From contig OMVJ01000029.1 in assembly GCA_900314495.1 (NCBI GenBank), positions 1 to 60,510 of the forward strand: a DNA stretch of 60,510 nt. Reading direction: 5' to 3'. Below, one piece after another: positions 9,150 to 17,034 of the stretch (positions are counted from its first letter, which is position 1; every line of letters starts with the position of its first letter). Below the pieces are notes generated by a model that was not told the origin of the DNA, searched no databases, and saw only the letters and a list, made by a program, of their open reading frames with translations. Position numbers and translations under genes: made by a program. This DNA comes from an uncultured Olsenella sp. GTDB lineage: Bacteria > Actinomycetota > Coriobacteriia > Coriobacteriales > Atopobiaceae.

Positions 9150-10811
9150 TCACCTACCAGACTCCTTGGCGACAAGGTGCTCGGCGCCGTAGGTACGGCG
9201 CAGCAGGGGCTTCTCGATCTTGCCCGTGGCGTTGCGCGGCACCTTGGCAAAAATGACCTTGCGCGGCCGCTTGTAGCGCGGCAGCTGCAGGCAGAACTGG
9301 TTGATGTCCTCCTCGGTGGTGTTCTCGTAGCCCGGCTTGAGCTCGATGATGGCCGCGGGAATCTCGCCCAGGCGCTCGTCGGGCAGGCCAATCACGGCCA
9401 CGTCCTGCACCGCCTCGTTGGAGTTGAGGAAGTCCTCGATCTGCACGGGGTAGAGGTTCTCGCCGCCCATGACGATGACGTCCTTCTTGCGGTCAACCAG
9501 CCAGTAGAAGCCGTCCTCGTCCTGCATGGCCATGTCGCCCGTGCGCAGCCAGCCGTCTACCAGCGTCTTTGCGGTTTCCTCGGGGTCACCGTAATAGCAC
9601 TCCATGAGGCCGGGGCCCTTCACGCACAGCTCGCCGACGGCGCCCTGCTCCACCACGGAGCCGTCCTCGTTGATGATCTTGCACTCCCAGCGGTAGCCGG
9701 GCACGCCGATGGCGCCCACGTGGTCCACGTTCTCCACGCCCAGGTGCACGCAGCCGGGGCCGGTGCTCTCGGACAGGCCATAGTTGGTGTCGTACTGCTG
9801 GTTGGGGAAGTAGGCCAGCCAGCGCTGGATCAGGCTCTTAGGCACCGGCTGCGCACCAATGTGCATGAGGCGCCACTGGTCCAGCTCGTAGTTCTTCAGG
9901 CGCAGGTCGCCGCGGTCGATGGCGGTCAGGATGTCCTGCACCCAGGGTACCAGCAGCCACACGATGGTGCAGTGCTCGCGGCTCACCGTGTCAAAGATGA
10001 ACTGCGGAGAGACGCCGCGCAGCAGCACCGCCTTGCCGCCGCTGATGAGCGAGCCCATCCAGTGGAACTTGGCGCCGGTGTGGTACAGGGGCGGAATGCA
10101 CAGGAAGACGTCGTCTGGCGTCTGGCCGTGGTGCTTCTGCTCCATTTCCGCGGCCTGGGTCAGGCTCTGGTGGTGGTGCAGGATTGCCTTGGGGAAGCCC
10201 GTGGTGCCGGAGCTGTAATAGATTGCCGCGTCATCGCTGTTGCTGAGGGGAATCATGGGGTCGCGGCTGCTGCAGAGATTTGCCAGCTCTTGGTAAGGCT
10301 CCGCCCAGGTGGGGCAGTCGTCACCAACGTAGAAGAGCAGGCGGCCGGGCTGGATCTGCGGAACGATGTTCTCCAGACGGCCGATGAACTCCGGCCCGAA
10401 GACCAGCACGTCCACGTCCGCCTTGTCCAGGCAGTACTTAATTTCGTCCGATGCGTAGCGGAAGTTCAGCGGCACGGCCGTGGCGCCGGTCTTGAGCACG
10501 CCGAAGTAGATGGGCAGCCACTCGATGCAGTTGTACAGAAGGATGGCCACCTTGTCGCCCTTGCGAATGCCGCGGCTGAGCAGCAGGTTGGCGAAGCGGT
10601 TGGCCTTCTCGTCGAAGACGGCCCAGGTGATCTCGCGCCGGAAGGGCTCGTCCTCCGTGGTCTCCACCAGGTCGTAGTCGCGCCAGGTGATGTGGCGGTT
10701 CTCCTGCCGCTGAGGGTTCACCTCAACCAGCGCGACCTTGTTGGGGTAGTTCTGCGCGTTGCGACGAAGGAAGTCAACAACGGTCATATCGGTATCGATG
10801 GTGGTGCTCAC
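9150..10811 (-). CDS. AMP-forming acyl-CoA synthetase/ligase (CaiC/FadD-like)
   Basis: 553 residues from GTG 10811, which has GAGAGGA seven bases upstream; an earlier in-frame GTG at 10826 has no site. ANL superfamily: AMP-binding loop YYSSGTTGFPKA, YGLSESTG, the hinge-region RTGD and the C-terminal catalytic Lys in NATGKIEK. It should activate a carboxylate to an acyl-AMP and then an acyl-CoA. It resembles medium-chain or crotonobetaine/carnitine CoA ligases more than phenylacetate CoA ligase (PaaK); the substrate is open. A role with the nearby ior genes in aryl-acid metabolism is only a neighbourhood guess. The TGA stop is part of a TGAGACAGGGG repeat edge. Confidence 0.88.
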   Translation of the reverse strand: MSTTIDTDMTVVDFLRRNAQNYPNKVALVEVNPQRQENRHITWRDYDLVETTEDEPFRREITWAVFDEKANRFANLLLSRGIRKGDKVAILLYNCIEWLPIYFGVLKTGATAVPLNFRYASDEIKYCLDKADVDVLVFGPEFIGRLENIVPQIQPGRLLFYVGDDCPTWAEPYQELANLCSSRDPMIPLSNSDDAAIYYSSGTTGFPKAILHHHQSLTQAAEMEQKHHGQTPDDVFLCIPPLYHTGAKFHWMGSLISGGKAVLLRGVSPQFIFDTVSREHCTIVWLLVPWVQDILTAIDRGDLRLKNYELDQWRLMHIGAQPVPKSLIQRWLAYFPNQQYDTNYGLSESTGPGCVHLGVENVDHVGAIGVPGYRWECKIINEDGSVVEQGAVGELCVKGPGLMECYYGDPEETAKTLVDGWLRTGDMAMQDEDGFYWLVDRKKDVIVMGGENLYPVQIEDFLNSNEAVQDVAVIGLPDERLGEIPAAIIELKPGYENTTEEDINQFCLQLPRYKRPRKVIFAKVPRNATGKIEKPLLRRTYGAEHLVAKESGR

Positions 10812-10897
10812 GATGGGTCCTCTCACGTGTGGGCCGCGCTGTTCCCGCGCGGCGGCCTAGCAAGCATAGCATGACAAAGGGGGACGTTTCCCCTGAT

Positions 10898-10963
10898 GAG
10901 ACAGGGGGCCGGTTCTCGCGTCTCATTGTGCGCAATGAGACGCGAGAACCGGCCCCCTGTCTC
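10898..10963. repeat. REPIN-like perfect inverted pair of 27-bp repeats
   Basis: Unit 10898-10924 (core GGGGGCCGGTTCTC) and its exact reverse complement 10937-10963, separated by the self-complementary spacer ATTGTGCGCAAT: a 66-bp perfect palindrome. A half unit resembling the ACGTTTCCC variant lies at 10873-10892. The AraC stop codon (10962-10964) overlaps its right edge. Confidence 0.9.
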
Positions 10964-11939
10964 ACTGGTCGCGGTACTCTTGCGGCGTGCAGTCGGCATA
11001 CTCGCGGAAGCGCTTGTAGAACTGCGTCAGGTTGGAGATGCCGACCTCCCTCGCCACGTCGTAAACCGGCATCTTGCTGGACCTTAGCAGCAACATTGCA
11101 TGACGCATGCGCTCCTCGTTCACCAGCTGCTTGAAGGTGCTGCCCGTGCCCTGCCGAATGGTGCTGGAGAGGTACGTGCTCTCGTAGCCCAGCGCCGCCG
11201 CCATCCGCCCCAGGTTGCCGTCTGCGTAGTTCTGCTCGATGTAGCCGCGAACGTCGCCGATGAGCGTGGAGTACTTCTCGTCCTCGCGCACGCGCTCCTG
11301 GTCGGACTCGTACGTACGGAAGAGGTGCGTGAGCAGCGCGGCAATGAAGTCGTCAATGATGTCTGGCGTGCCCGCGCGCGGGTCCAGGTGCTCGCAGAGT
11401 ATGCGCTCAATGCAGGTACGTGCAAGCTCGTCGCCAGCCGTGCGATAGACCCGCCAGCCCGCATGGGAATCGCCGGGCGTGGCAAGGGCCGTTGCGAAGC
11501 TCGCGTGCAGGCGCGCAATGTCCGTCATCATGCGGCGCTGGAAAAAGCGGTCGTTGAGAATGATGTTGATGGCAATGTCGTCCGGCCCCGTGGGCAACAC
11601 GCCGTGCGGCACGTGCCGGTCCGCCACAAAGCAGTCACCGGCCCCGAGCGTCACCGCACTGTTGTCCACCACCAGCCGGAAGTGGCCGGAATAGCAGTAG
11701 GTGATCAGAACGTACTGATATATGTGCTCCGGCACCGTTGCGAACTCCGACGAATGGAACGCAACGATGTGCTTGCGATCGCCAAAGCCGCGCGCGCTCG
11801 TGAAGAGGAACACCTCGCGCCCGTCCAGCTCCACCACGGGATACTTTTGGCGGAAGTGATCCAGAATCTCCCCGCCCGTATGGCGCGGCATGGCCTGGTC
11901 GGCGGCGCGCACCGCCGCGGGCAGTTCCAACGTGTTCAC
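10962..11939 (-). CDS. AraC-family regulator next to the rhamnosidase
   Basis: 325 residues from GTG 11939 (GGGGG site). The N-terminal half is a cupin-like sensor domain (GAGDCFVADRHVPHGV carries the His-containing turn); the C-terminal 100 residues are a double-HTH AraC domain, with MAAALGYESTYLSSTIRQ and VYDVAREVGISNLTQFYKRF. Divergently transcribed from the alpha-L-rhamnosidase, so it probably activates that gene and perhaps the following PTS in response to a sugar. Its TGA stop is the TGA of the repeat's TGAGAC edge. Confidence 0.9.
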   Translation of the reverse strand: MNTLELPAAVRAADQAMPRHTGGEILDHFRQKYPVVELDGREVFLFTSARGFGDRKHIVAFHSSEFATVPEHIYQYVLITYCYSGHFRLVVDNSAVTLGAGDCFVADRHVPHGVLPTGPDDIAINIILNDRFFQRRMMTDIARLHASFATALATPGDSHAGWRVYRTAGDELARTCIERILCEHLDPRAGTPDIIDDFIAALLTHLFRTYESDQERVREDEKYSTLIGDVRGYIEQNYADGNLGRMAAALGYESTYLSSTIRQGTGSTFKQLVNEERMRHAMLLLRSSKMPVYDVAREVGISNLTQFYKRFREYADCTPQEYRDQ

Positions 11940-12083
11940 AACAACCCCCAGTCTTGCGCGTGGCGTCTAAAATTTTGTTAGTAAACTGCGCACCGTTTGA
12001 CATTGCCGCAGTTGTGACACCAAGAATACATTTGTTGCGTAAACATTGGAACATCTAACACCCTTCAAGGCCGCGAGGTAACT

Positions 12084-14429
12084 ATGGACGCATTCACGCA
12101 TCACGCACAGTGGATTTCTGGCCCAGCCTACGAATATGGTCCCGATGACGCCGGCTACTACCAAGACCACCGCAACCACGTTCTTCTGCGAACGCTTGAC
12201 CTTGCGAAGGTGCCAGCCAGCGCCCAGCTGCGCGTTGCGGTTCTGGGCTTCGCACGCGCGTACCTCAACGGCAAGCGCGTCACGACGGCGGAGCTTGTGG
12301 GCGATTGGACCAACTACACCAAGCTGGTGTACTTCAACGAGTACGAGGTTGCGGGTCTCTTGCACGAAGGTGGCAACGAGCTGCGCATCGAACTCGGAAA
12401 CGGCTGGTACAACCCCTCCCCGCTCACCTTGTTTGGCAAGTACAACCTTCGGGAGCGTTTGGCGGAGGTCGGTACGCCCGCGGCTTTGGTTGAGCTTGTG
12501 ACCGAGGACCAGGATGGCGAGAAGGCCCTTTTGGTCAGTGACGACAGCTGGACCTACACCGAAGGCAACCTCGTCTTCAACAACATTTACCTGGGCGAGC
12601 GCCGTGACCTGCGGCTGGTTGAGCCGGCTCCCCTGCCCGTGCGCGTGGTGGGCCAGAATAGCCGCACGCTTGCGCCCACCGTCGTGCCGCCAATTCGCCG
12701 CTTCCAAACGGTGACGGGCGTGGACGCGCGCGAGGTCCAGTTCCATGGCGAGCCGGCGCTGCTTGTTGACTTGCACGAAATGGTCACGGGTTTTGCATCG
12801 CTCAGCTTTGTCGCGCACGCCGGTGACGTGGTCACCGTTCGCTATGCGGAGGTCGTTGGCCCCGATGGCCTGCCCATCTTTGACAGCAACCACGCCGGCA
12901 TGGTCGGCACCACCATTCCCCACGCCAAGCCAGACGGGTCGGACGTCGTCGTTCCCGGCGGCCCCGGCGCACCGGCAACCGGTACGGAAACCGATACCAT
13001 CGTCTGCCGCGAGGGCGAGAACCACTTCGAGAGCGAGTTCAGCGCCCACTCCTTCCGCTACGCGCTTGTGACGGGCATTTCTCGCGCAGCCCTGCGCCGC
13101 TTCCGTGCAACCTACGTGCACACTGCGGTGGCCCCCGCGGGCAGCATTCGCACGGGCAACGCCTGGTACGACCAGATGATTGACGCCGCGTTGCGCACCA
13201 AGCTCAACAACATCCATGGCACTTGGGAGGACTGCGCCCGCGAGCACCTGGGCTACGGCGGCGACATGGTTGCCCTTGCTACCAGCAATTTGTTCACGTA
13301 CGACGCCGGGCAGCTCATTGCCAAAGTGGTGCGAGATTTCCGCAACGACCAGACGGCTGCCGGCGGCGTGCCAGAGACCGCGCCCTACATGGGCATCCAG
13401 TCGCTTGGAACCGGCCAGGGCGGGGGCCCGCTTTTGTGGCAGCTGGCGTACCCCTATCTGACGTTCAAGGCATACCAGTGGTACGGCGCGCGCGACCTGG
13501 TTGCAAGCGAATGGCCATACATCTGCAAGCTAACTGACTACCTGCTTGGGTGGGACCCCGAGGAGCTGGCCGAGCATTGCCTGGGCGACCACGGCAGCAT
13601 CAGCACAAAGAAGCAGGACGGCGGCGATTGGAAGGGCGGCACGCCAGACCGCGAATTCACCAGCTGGTGCGCGATTTTGCAATTTGCAGAACTTGGCAGC
13701 AAGCTTGCCGCAGTTGTGCAGGACTCTGCGGCGCAGGAGCGCTACGCGGAGGCTGCAGCTGGCCTTCGCACGCAGATTGCCGACCGCTTCCAGCATGCTG
13801 ACGGCAGTTTTGCCGACGGCACGCAGACGTCTTACGCCTTCGCGGGCGGGTTGGGACTCATGGACCGGCAGGCTGCTGGCGATTCTCTCGCAAGCCTCAT
13901 GCAAGCCGAGGGCAACGTGCTCAGCTGCGGCATTTTTGGTGCCAGCTTCGCATGGAGCCTCTTGCACCAGACTGGCCACGACGACGCGGTGGAGGCGTGG
14001 CTGAATCGAGAAGATTCCCCCAGCTACAGGCACATGCTGGCCAACGGCAGCGGTGCCTTGGCAGAGATGTTCGAGCCCACGGTGGACTCCTACAATCACG
14101 CCATGTTCTCCAGCTACGTGCAATGGTTCTACGAGGCACTCGGCGGCATCACCGTGGCCGACGATGCCGTGGCCGCCAACCATGTGCGGATCCAGCCGTA
14201 CTTCTCGCACGACACCGACCGCATGGCTGCCACCTACCCCACACCTGCTGGCAACGTTACCGTGAGTTGGACGCGAGAGACGCCGGCTTCCGTGCAGCTG
14301 ACCGTCACCATCCCCAGCGAAGTGCAGGCGGACGTCCAGCTGCCTGCCAACTATGTGCAAGCGCAGTACACGAGCCAAGAGCTTGCGGAAGGCTTGCAGC
14401 AGACTTGGCTCTTGAGCCTGCAAGACTAG
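12084..14429 (+). CDS. Alpha-L-rhamnosidase, GH78
   Basis: 781 residues, GAGGT site before the ATG. No signal peptide, so intracellular. N-terminal beta-sandwich domains (VLGFARAYLNGKRV and FNEYEVAGLL are typical of the Bac_rhamnosid_N region), then an (alpha/alpha)6 catalytic domain with DCAREHLGYGGDM; by analogy with the family motif DCPxRExLGWxGD, E387 is the likely general acid, though W is Y here. A C-terminal beta domain ends the protein. It would release rhamnose from rhamnosides such as rutinose or naringin-type glycosides. Followed by a terminator and then a PTS permease gene; an AraC gene is divergent. Confidence 0.92.
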   Translation: MDAFTHHAQWISGPAYEYGPDDAGYYQDHRNHVLLRTLDLAKVPASAQLRVAVLGFARAYLNGKRVTTAELVGDWTNYTKLVYFNEYEVAGLLHEGGNELRIELGNGWYNPSPLTLFGKYNLRERLAEVGTPAALVELVTEDQDGEKALLVSDDSWTYTEGNLVFNNIYLGERRDLRLVEPAPLPVRVVGQNSRTLAPTVVPPIRRFQTVTGVDAREVQFHGEPALLVDLHEMVTGFASLSFVAHAGDVVTVRYAEVVGPDGLPIFDSNHAGMVGTTIPHAKPDGSDVVVPGGPGAPATGTETDTIVCREGENHFESEFSAHSFRYALVTGISRAALRRFRATYVHTAVAPAGSIRTGNAWYDQMIDAALRTKLNNIHGTWEDCAREHLGYGGDMVALATSNLFTYDAGQLIAKVVRDFRNDQTAAGGVPETAPYMGIQSLGTGQGGGPLLWQLAYPYLTFKAYQWYGARDLVASEWPYICKLTDYLLGWDPEELAEHCLGDHGSISTKKQDGGDWKGGTPDREFTSWCAILQFAELGSKLAAVVQDSAAQERYAEAAAGLRTQIADRFQHADGSFADGTQTSYAFAGGLGLMDRQAAGDSLASLMQAEGNVLSCGIFGASFAWSLLHQTGHDDAVEAWLNREDSPSYRHMLANGSGALAEMFEPTVDSYNHAMFSSYVQWFYEALGGITVADDAVAANHVRIQPYFSHDTDRMAATYPTPAGNVTVSWTRETPASVQLTVTIPSEVQADVQLPANYVQAQYTSQELAEGLQQTWLLSLQD

Positions 14430-14474
14430 CACCGCGAAGCCGGATGCGCCGGTACCGCACAATGCAGCGCGACC

Positions 14475-14510
14475 GTGGCCGTCGCCTCACTGGGGCGGCG
14501 GCCACTTCTT
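14475..14510 (+). terminator. Rho-independent terminator after the rhamnosidase gene
   Basis: 12-bp stem 14475-14486 with 14494-14505 (one G-T pair), 7-base loop, followed by TTCTTT. Confidence 0.65.
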
Positions 14511-14609
14511 TGATACTCCGGAAGCCTCTTCCGCAGAATTCTGCCAGTCTTGCGCAAGAAAGGTCCATCGGTTGCCATATTTTGCCAGTCATCGGGACAG
14601 TCTTTGTCA

Positions 14610-14638
14610 TTGTTGCAGGTATTTGACCCGATTATAGT
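14610..14638 (+). promoter_or_regulatory. Sigma-70-type promoter for the first PTS gene
   Basis: TTGTTG (14610-14615), 17-bp spacer, TATAGT (14633-14638). Start of transcription would fall near 14645, just before a palindrome at 14660-14680 and 70 bp before the start codon. Confidence 0.6.
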
Positions 14639-14659
14639 TCTAACCGTCAAGAGCAAACG

Positions 14660-14680
14660 TCCACTACCCAAGGTAGTGGA
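14660..14680 (+). promoter_or_regulatory. Perfect 9-bp inverted repeat in the PTS leader
   Basis: TCCACTACC-CAA-GGTAGTGGA, just after the predicted transcription start. Candidate operator or small leader hairpin; too compact for a classic LicT/BglG antiterminator-terminator pair. Confidence 0.5.
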
Positions 14681-14713
14681 CACAAGCAAGAAAGTCTCTG
14701 GAAGGGGAGAACA

Positions 14714-16129
14714 ATGGCAGATAACAAGCAGCTCGGAGCTGACATCCTGGCCGCAGTCGGCGGCAAGGAGAACGTCTCCAACCTCGCCCACTGCATGACG
14801 CGCCTGCGCTTTACGCTCAAGGACGAGTCCAAGGCCAACGACGAGCAGGTCAAGGGCACCGACGGCGTGCTGGGCCTGGCCAAGACCGGCGGCCAGTACC
14901 AGGTCATCATTGGCCCCAAGGTTCCCGAGGTCTACAGCGCCATCGTCTCGCTCGGCGTAGCCGCCGGCGGCTCCGTGGACGAGGACCTCTCCGCCGAGGA
15001 TAAGCCCAAGGGCAAGCTCACCCCCAAGAAGGTCGGCGAGAACATCCTCAACTTCCTCTCCGGCTCCGTAGTCCCGCTGATTCCCGTCCTGATTACCGGC
15101 GCCCTGTTCAAGACGGTCATCTCCGTCTTCGGCTCCACGATGCTCGGCCTCGTCGCCGACGATTCCGCCTTCGCTTTCGTCTGCAACCAGGTCTACAACG
15201 CCGCCTTCTACTTCCTGCCGATCATCGCCGGCGTCTCCGCCGCCAAGTACCTGAAGGCCAACCCCTTCCTCGGCGCGCTGATGGGCGCCATCCTCATCGA
15301 GCCCAACTTCGTCGCCCTCTCCTCCGCCACCGAGCAGACCATGGCCTACAGCGTCTACGGCATTCCCGCGCCAACGCTTGGCTATGCCAACACCCTGATC
15401 CCGTCCCTGCTCAGCGTCTGGGCCATGAGCTACGTTGAGAAGTTCTTCAACAAGCACCTGCCCGAGCAGATCCGCACCGTCTTCGCGCCCTTCTTCACCT
15501 TCGTCGTCATGCTGCCCGTCTCCCTCTGCGCCCTGGCCCCGCTCGGCAACTACATGGGCACCGGCCTGGCCACCTTCCTCGAGTGGCTCGGCAGCACCCC
15601 GCTCGGCTTCCTGGCTGTCACCCTCATCGCAGCTACCTGGCCCATCCTTGTCATGACCGGCATGCACGTCGGCCTCGCCGCCATCGCTCTTGCCCAGTTC
15701 GCCCAGACCGGCCAGGACACCATGGTCCTCATGGCAGCCAACATTCAGAACTTCGTTGCCACCGGCGTCGCGCTGGCCGTCTGGCTGCGCCTGAAGGAGC
15801 CCAAGCAGAAGAACCTCGCCCTCGGCTACTTCATCACCCAGTTCATCGGCGGCGTTGGCGAGCCCCTGCTCTACGGCGTGTTCCTGCGCTACAAGCGCCC
15901 CTGGATTGGCTCCATCGCCGGCGGCGCTGCGGCTGGCCTCTACGGCGCGCTGACCCGCACCGTCCTCTACGCTCCCACCACCGGCATCTTCGCGACCCTT
16001 GGCTTCGCGGGCGGCTCCTCGATGAACTTCGTCAACGGCATCATCGGCACCGTGCTCGGCGTGGTCGTTGCCTTCGTCGTCACCTGGTTCTTCGGCCTCT
16101 CCAAGGACGCCATCGAAGGCAAGATGTAG
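14714..16129 (+). CDS. PTS sugar permease, EIIBC (glucose/sucrose superfamily)
   Basis: 471 residues, GGGGAG site. Residues 1-90 are an EIIB domain with the phosphorylated Cys27 in HCMTRLRF; residues 105-465 are the polytopic EIIC domain with GVGEPLLYGV in place of the usual GITEPAIYGV. It lacks an EIIA domain, so phosphate must come from an EIIA encoded elsewhere. It imports and phosphorylates a glycoside or disaccharide. Position right after the GH78 gene suggests a rhamnoside-related or glucosidic substrate, but specificity cannot be read from sequence. Confidence 0.92.
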   Translation: MADNKQLGADILAAVGGKENVSNLAHCMTRLRFTLKDESKANDEQVKGTDGVLGLAKTGGQYQVIIGPKVPEVYSAIVSLGVAAGGSVDEDLSAEDKPKGKLTPKKVGENILNFLSGSVVPLIPVLITGALFKTVISVFGSTMLGLVADDSAFAFVCNQVYNAAFYFLPIIAGVSAAKYLKANPFLGALMGAILIEPNFVALSSATEQTMAYSVYGIPAPTLGYANTLIPSLLSVWAMSYVEKFFNKHLPEQIRTVFAPFFTFVVMLPVSLCALAPLGNYMGTGLATFLEWLGSTPLGFLAVTLIAATWPILVMTGMHVGLAAIALAQFAQTGQDTMVLMAANIQNFVATGVALAVWLRLKEPKQKNLALGYFITQFIGGVGEPLLYGVFLRYKRPWIGSIAGGAAAGLYGALTRTVLYAPTTGIFATLGFAGGSSMNFVNGIIGTVLGVVVAFVVTWFFGLSKDAIEGKM

Positions 16130-16157
16130 GACAAAGGGGACGTTTCCCTTCTGACAC
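16130..16157. repeat. Variant short palindromic repeat (ACGTTTCCC type)
   Basis: GACAAAGGGGACGTTTCCC...TGACAC, directly after the PTS stop codon. Shares the GGGGACG core with the 27-bp family but has GACA/TGACAC ends. Confidence 0.65.
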
Positions 16158-16174
16158 ACTAGCCCCCCTTGCTT

Positions 16175-16291
16175 GCCACCTCACAAACGGAAGCTTCCGT
16201 TTGTGAGGTGGCGTTCTTTTTTCGAAACTGCGCAGGTCAGAGGCAGCGTAGATTTCTACCCCACAAGCGGAGCCTTCCGCTTGTGGGGTAG
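16175..16291. repeat. Paired-hairpin element (family B)
   Basis: A 38-bp perfect palindrome (16175-16212, arms GCCACCTCACAAACGGAAG) followed by GTTCTTTTTT, then a second hairpin 16256-16291 (16-bp arms CTACCCCACAAGCGGA). Lies between the convergent PTS and MarR genes and can terminate transcription from both. Confidence 0.85.
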
Positions 16292-16334
16292 ACCCCTTCT
16301 CTTCTCGCAAGTGCAGCCTTTCGCGCGAGACGCC

Positions 16335-16811
16335 TTAGCTCTGTTGGGACGCCTCCACTTCCTTCTCCGTCGGATGCGGGTACAGCTTTCCCAGCAAGCG
16401 CATCAGCTCGGCAACCTCGTCCGGCTCGAGCATCTCTTCGTACTTCCGGCTCACGGACGTCAGCACATCACGCGCCGGCTCATACAACTCCTCGCCATGC
16501 GGCGTGAGCTTGAGCCGGTAATACCGCCTGTCCGTCTTGCTGCGAATGCGGTACACCACGTCGTTCGCAATCAGTGACTTCACCATGGCGGCAACGGTGG
16601 GGTTGGAAAGACCCAACTCCCGCTCCAAGGTTCGCTGGTACACGTCCTCGTCAGCGTGATCATGCAGGTAGCACACCGTAACCGCCTGCGGTTGGGACAG
16701 ACGGTAGGGGGCAAGCCTATCGGTGATCTCGCGCAGCACGCTTCGGTCCACCACGTGCAGGAGGCGCGTCAGCATGCCAGACGCCGCGCCCCACATGTTC
16801 TCGGTAGTCAT
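16335..16811 (-). CDS. MarR-family transcriptional regulator
   Basis: 158 residues from ATG 16811 (AAGGAG site). A winged helix with RTLERELGLSNPTVAAMVKSL as the recognition region and the wing RSKTDRRYYRLKLT, the MarR pattern. Divergent from the second PTS/GH1 operon. The intergenic region holds three copies of an ATCGyAyrCGAT palindrome, one close to each start, so it most likely represses both itself and the PTS operon. The ligand is probably the phosphorylated or free glycoside (inference). Confidence 0.9.
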   Translation of the reverse strand: MTTENMWGAASGMLTRLLHVVDRSVLREITDRLAPYRLSQPQAVTVCYLHDHADEDVYQRTLERELGLSNPTVAAMVKSLIANDVVYRIRSKTDRRYYRLKLTPHGEELYEPARDVLTSVSRKYEEMLEPDEVAELMRLLGKLYPHPTEKEVEASQQS

Positions 16812-16832
16812 CAGTCGTTCTCCTTTCACCTA

Positions 16833-16971
16833 ATATCGTACACGATATACCTAGCACCAGAGCGAACGCATCATTCGTTTTGAATCGTTTACACGCACAT
16901 ATCTACCGTTTATGGAGAGATTACATCGTATGCGATGTTTTCTCTTCCCAAATCCACATCGCATGCGATAT
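16833..16971. promoter_or_regulatory. Three palindromic operators between marR and PTS operon
   Basis: ATATCGTACACGATAT (16833-16848), ACATCGTATGCGATGT (16923-16938), ACATCGCATGCGATAT (16956-16971). All share the 12-bp core ATCGyAyrCGAT. Centres are 90 and 33 bp apart; 33 bp is close to three helix turns. Confidence 0.75.
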
Positions 16972-17034
16972 ATTGCCCTTGCCAAGGCGGACGGACACCC
17001 TGTCGTGAGCCCGCCGAACCAAGAGGAGAAAGGC

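Noticed and set aside
14660-14680. LicT/BglG ribonucleic antiterminator
   Set aside because: Only one short hairpin, no overlapping terminator and no antiterminator gene nearby.
14426-16159. Long antisense open frame over the first PTS gene
   Set aside because: Composition is the low-complexity Gly/Asp/Glu/His pattern of a reversed membrane protein.
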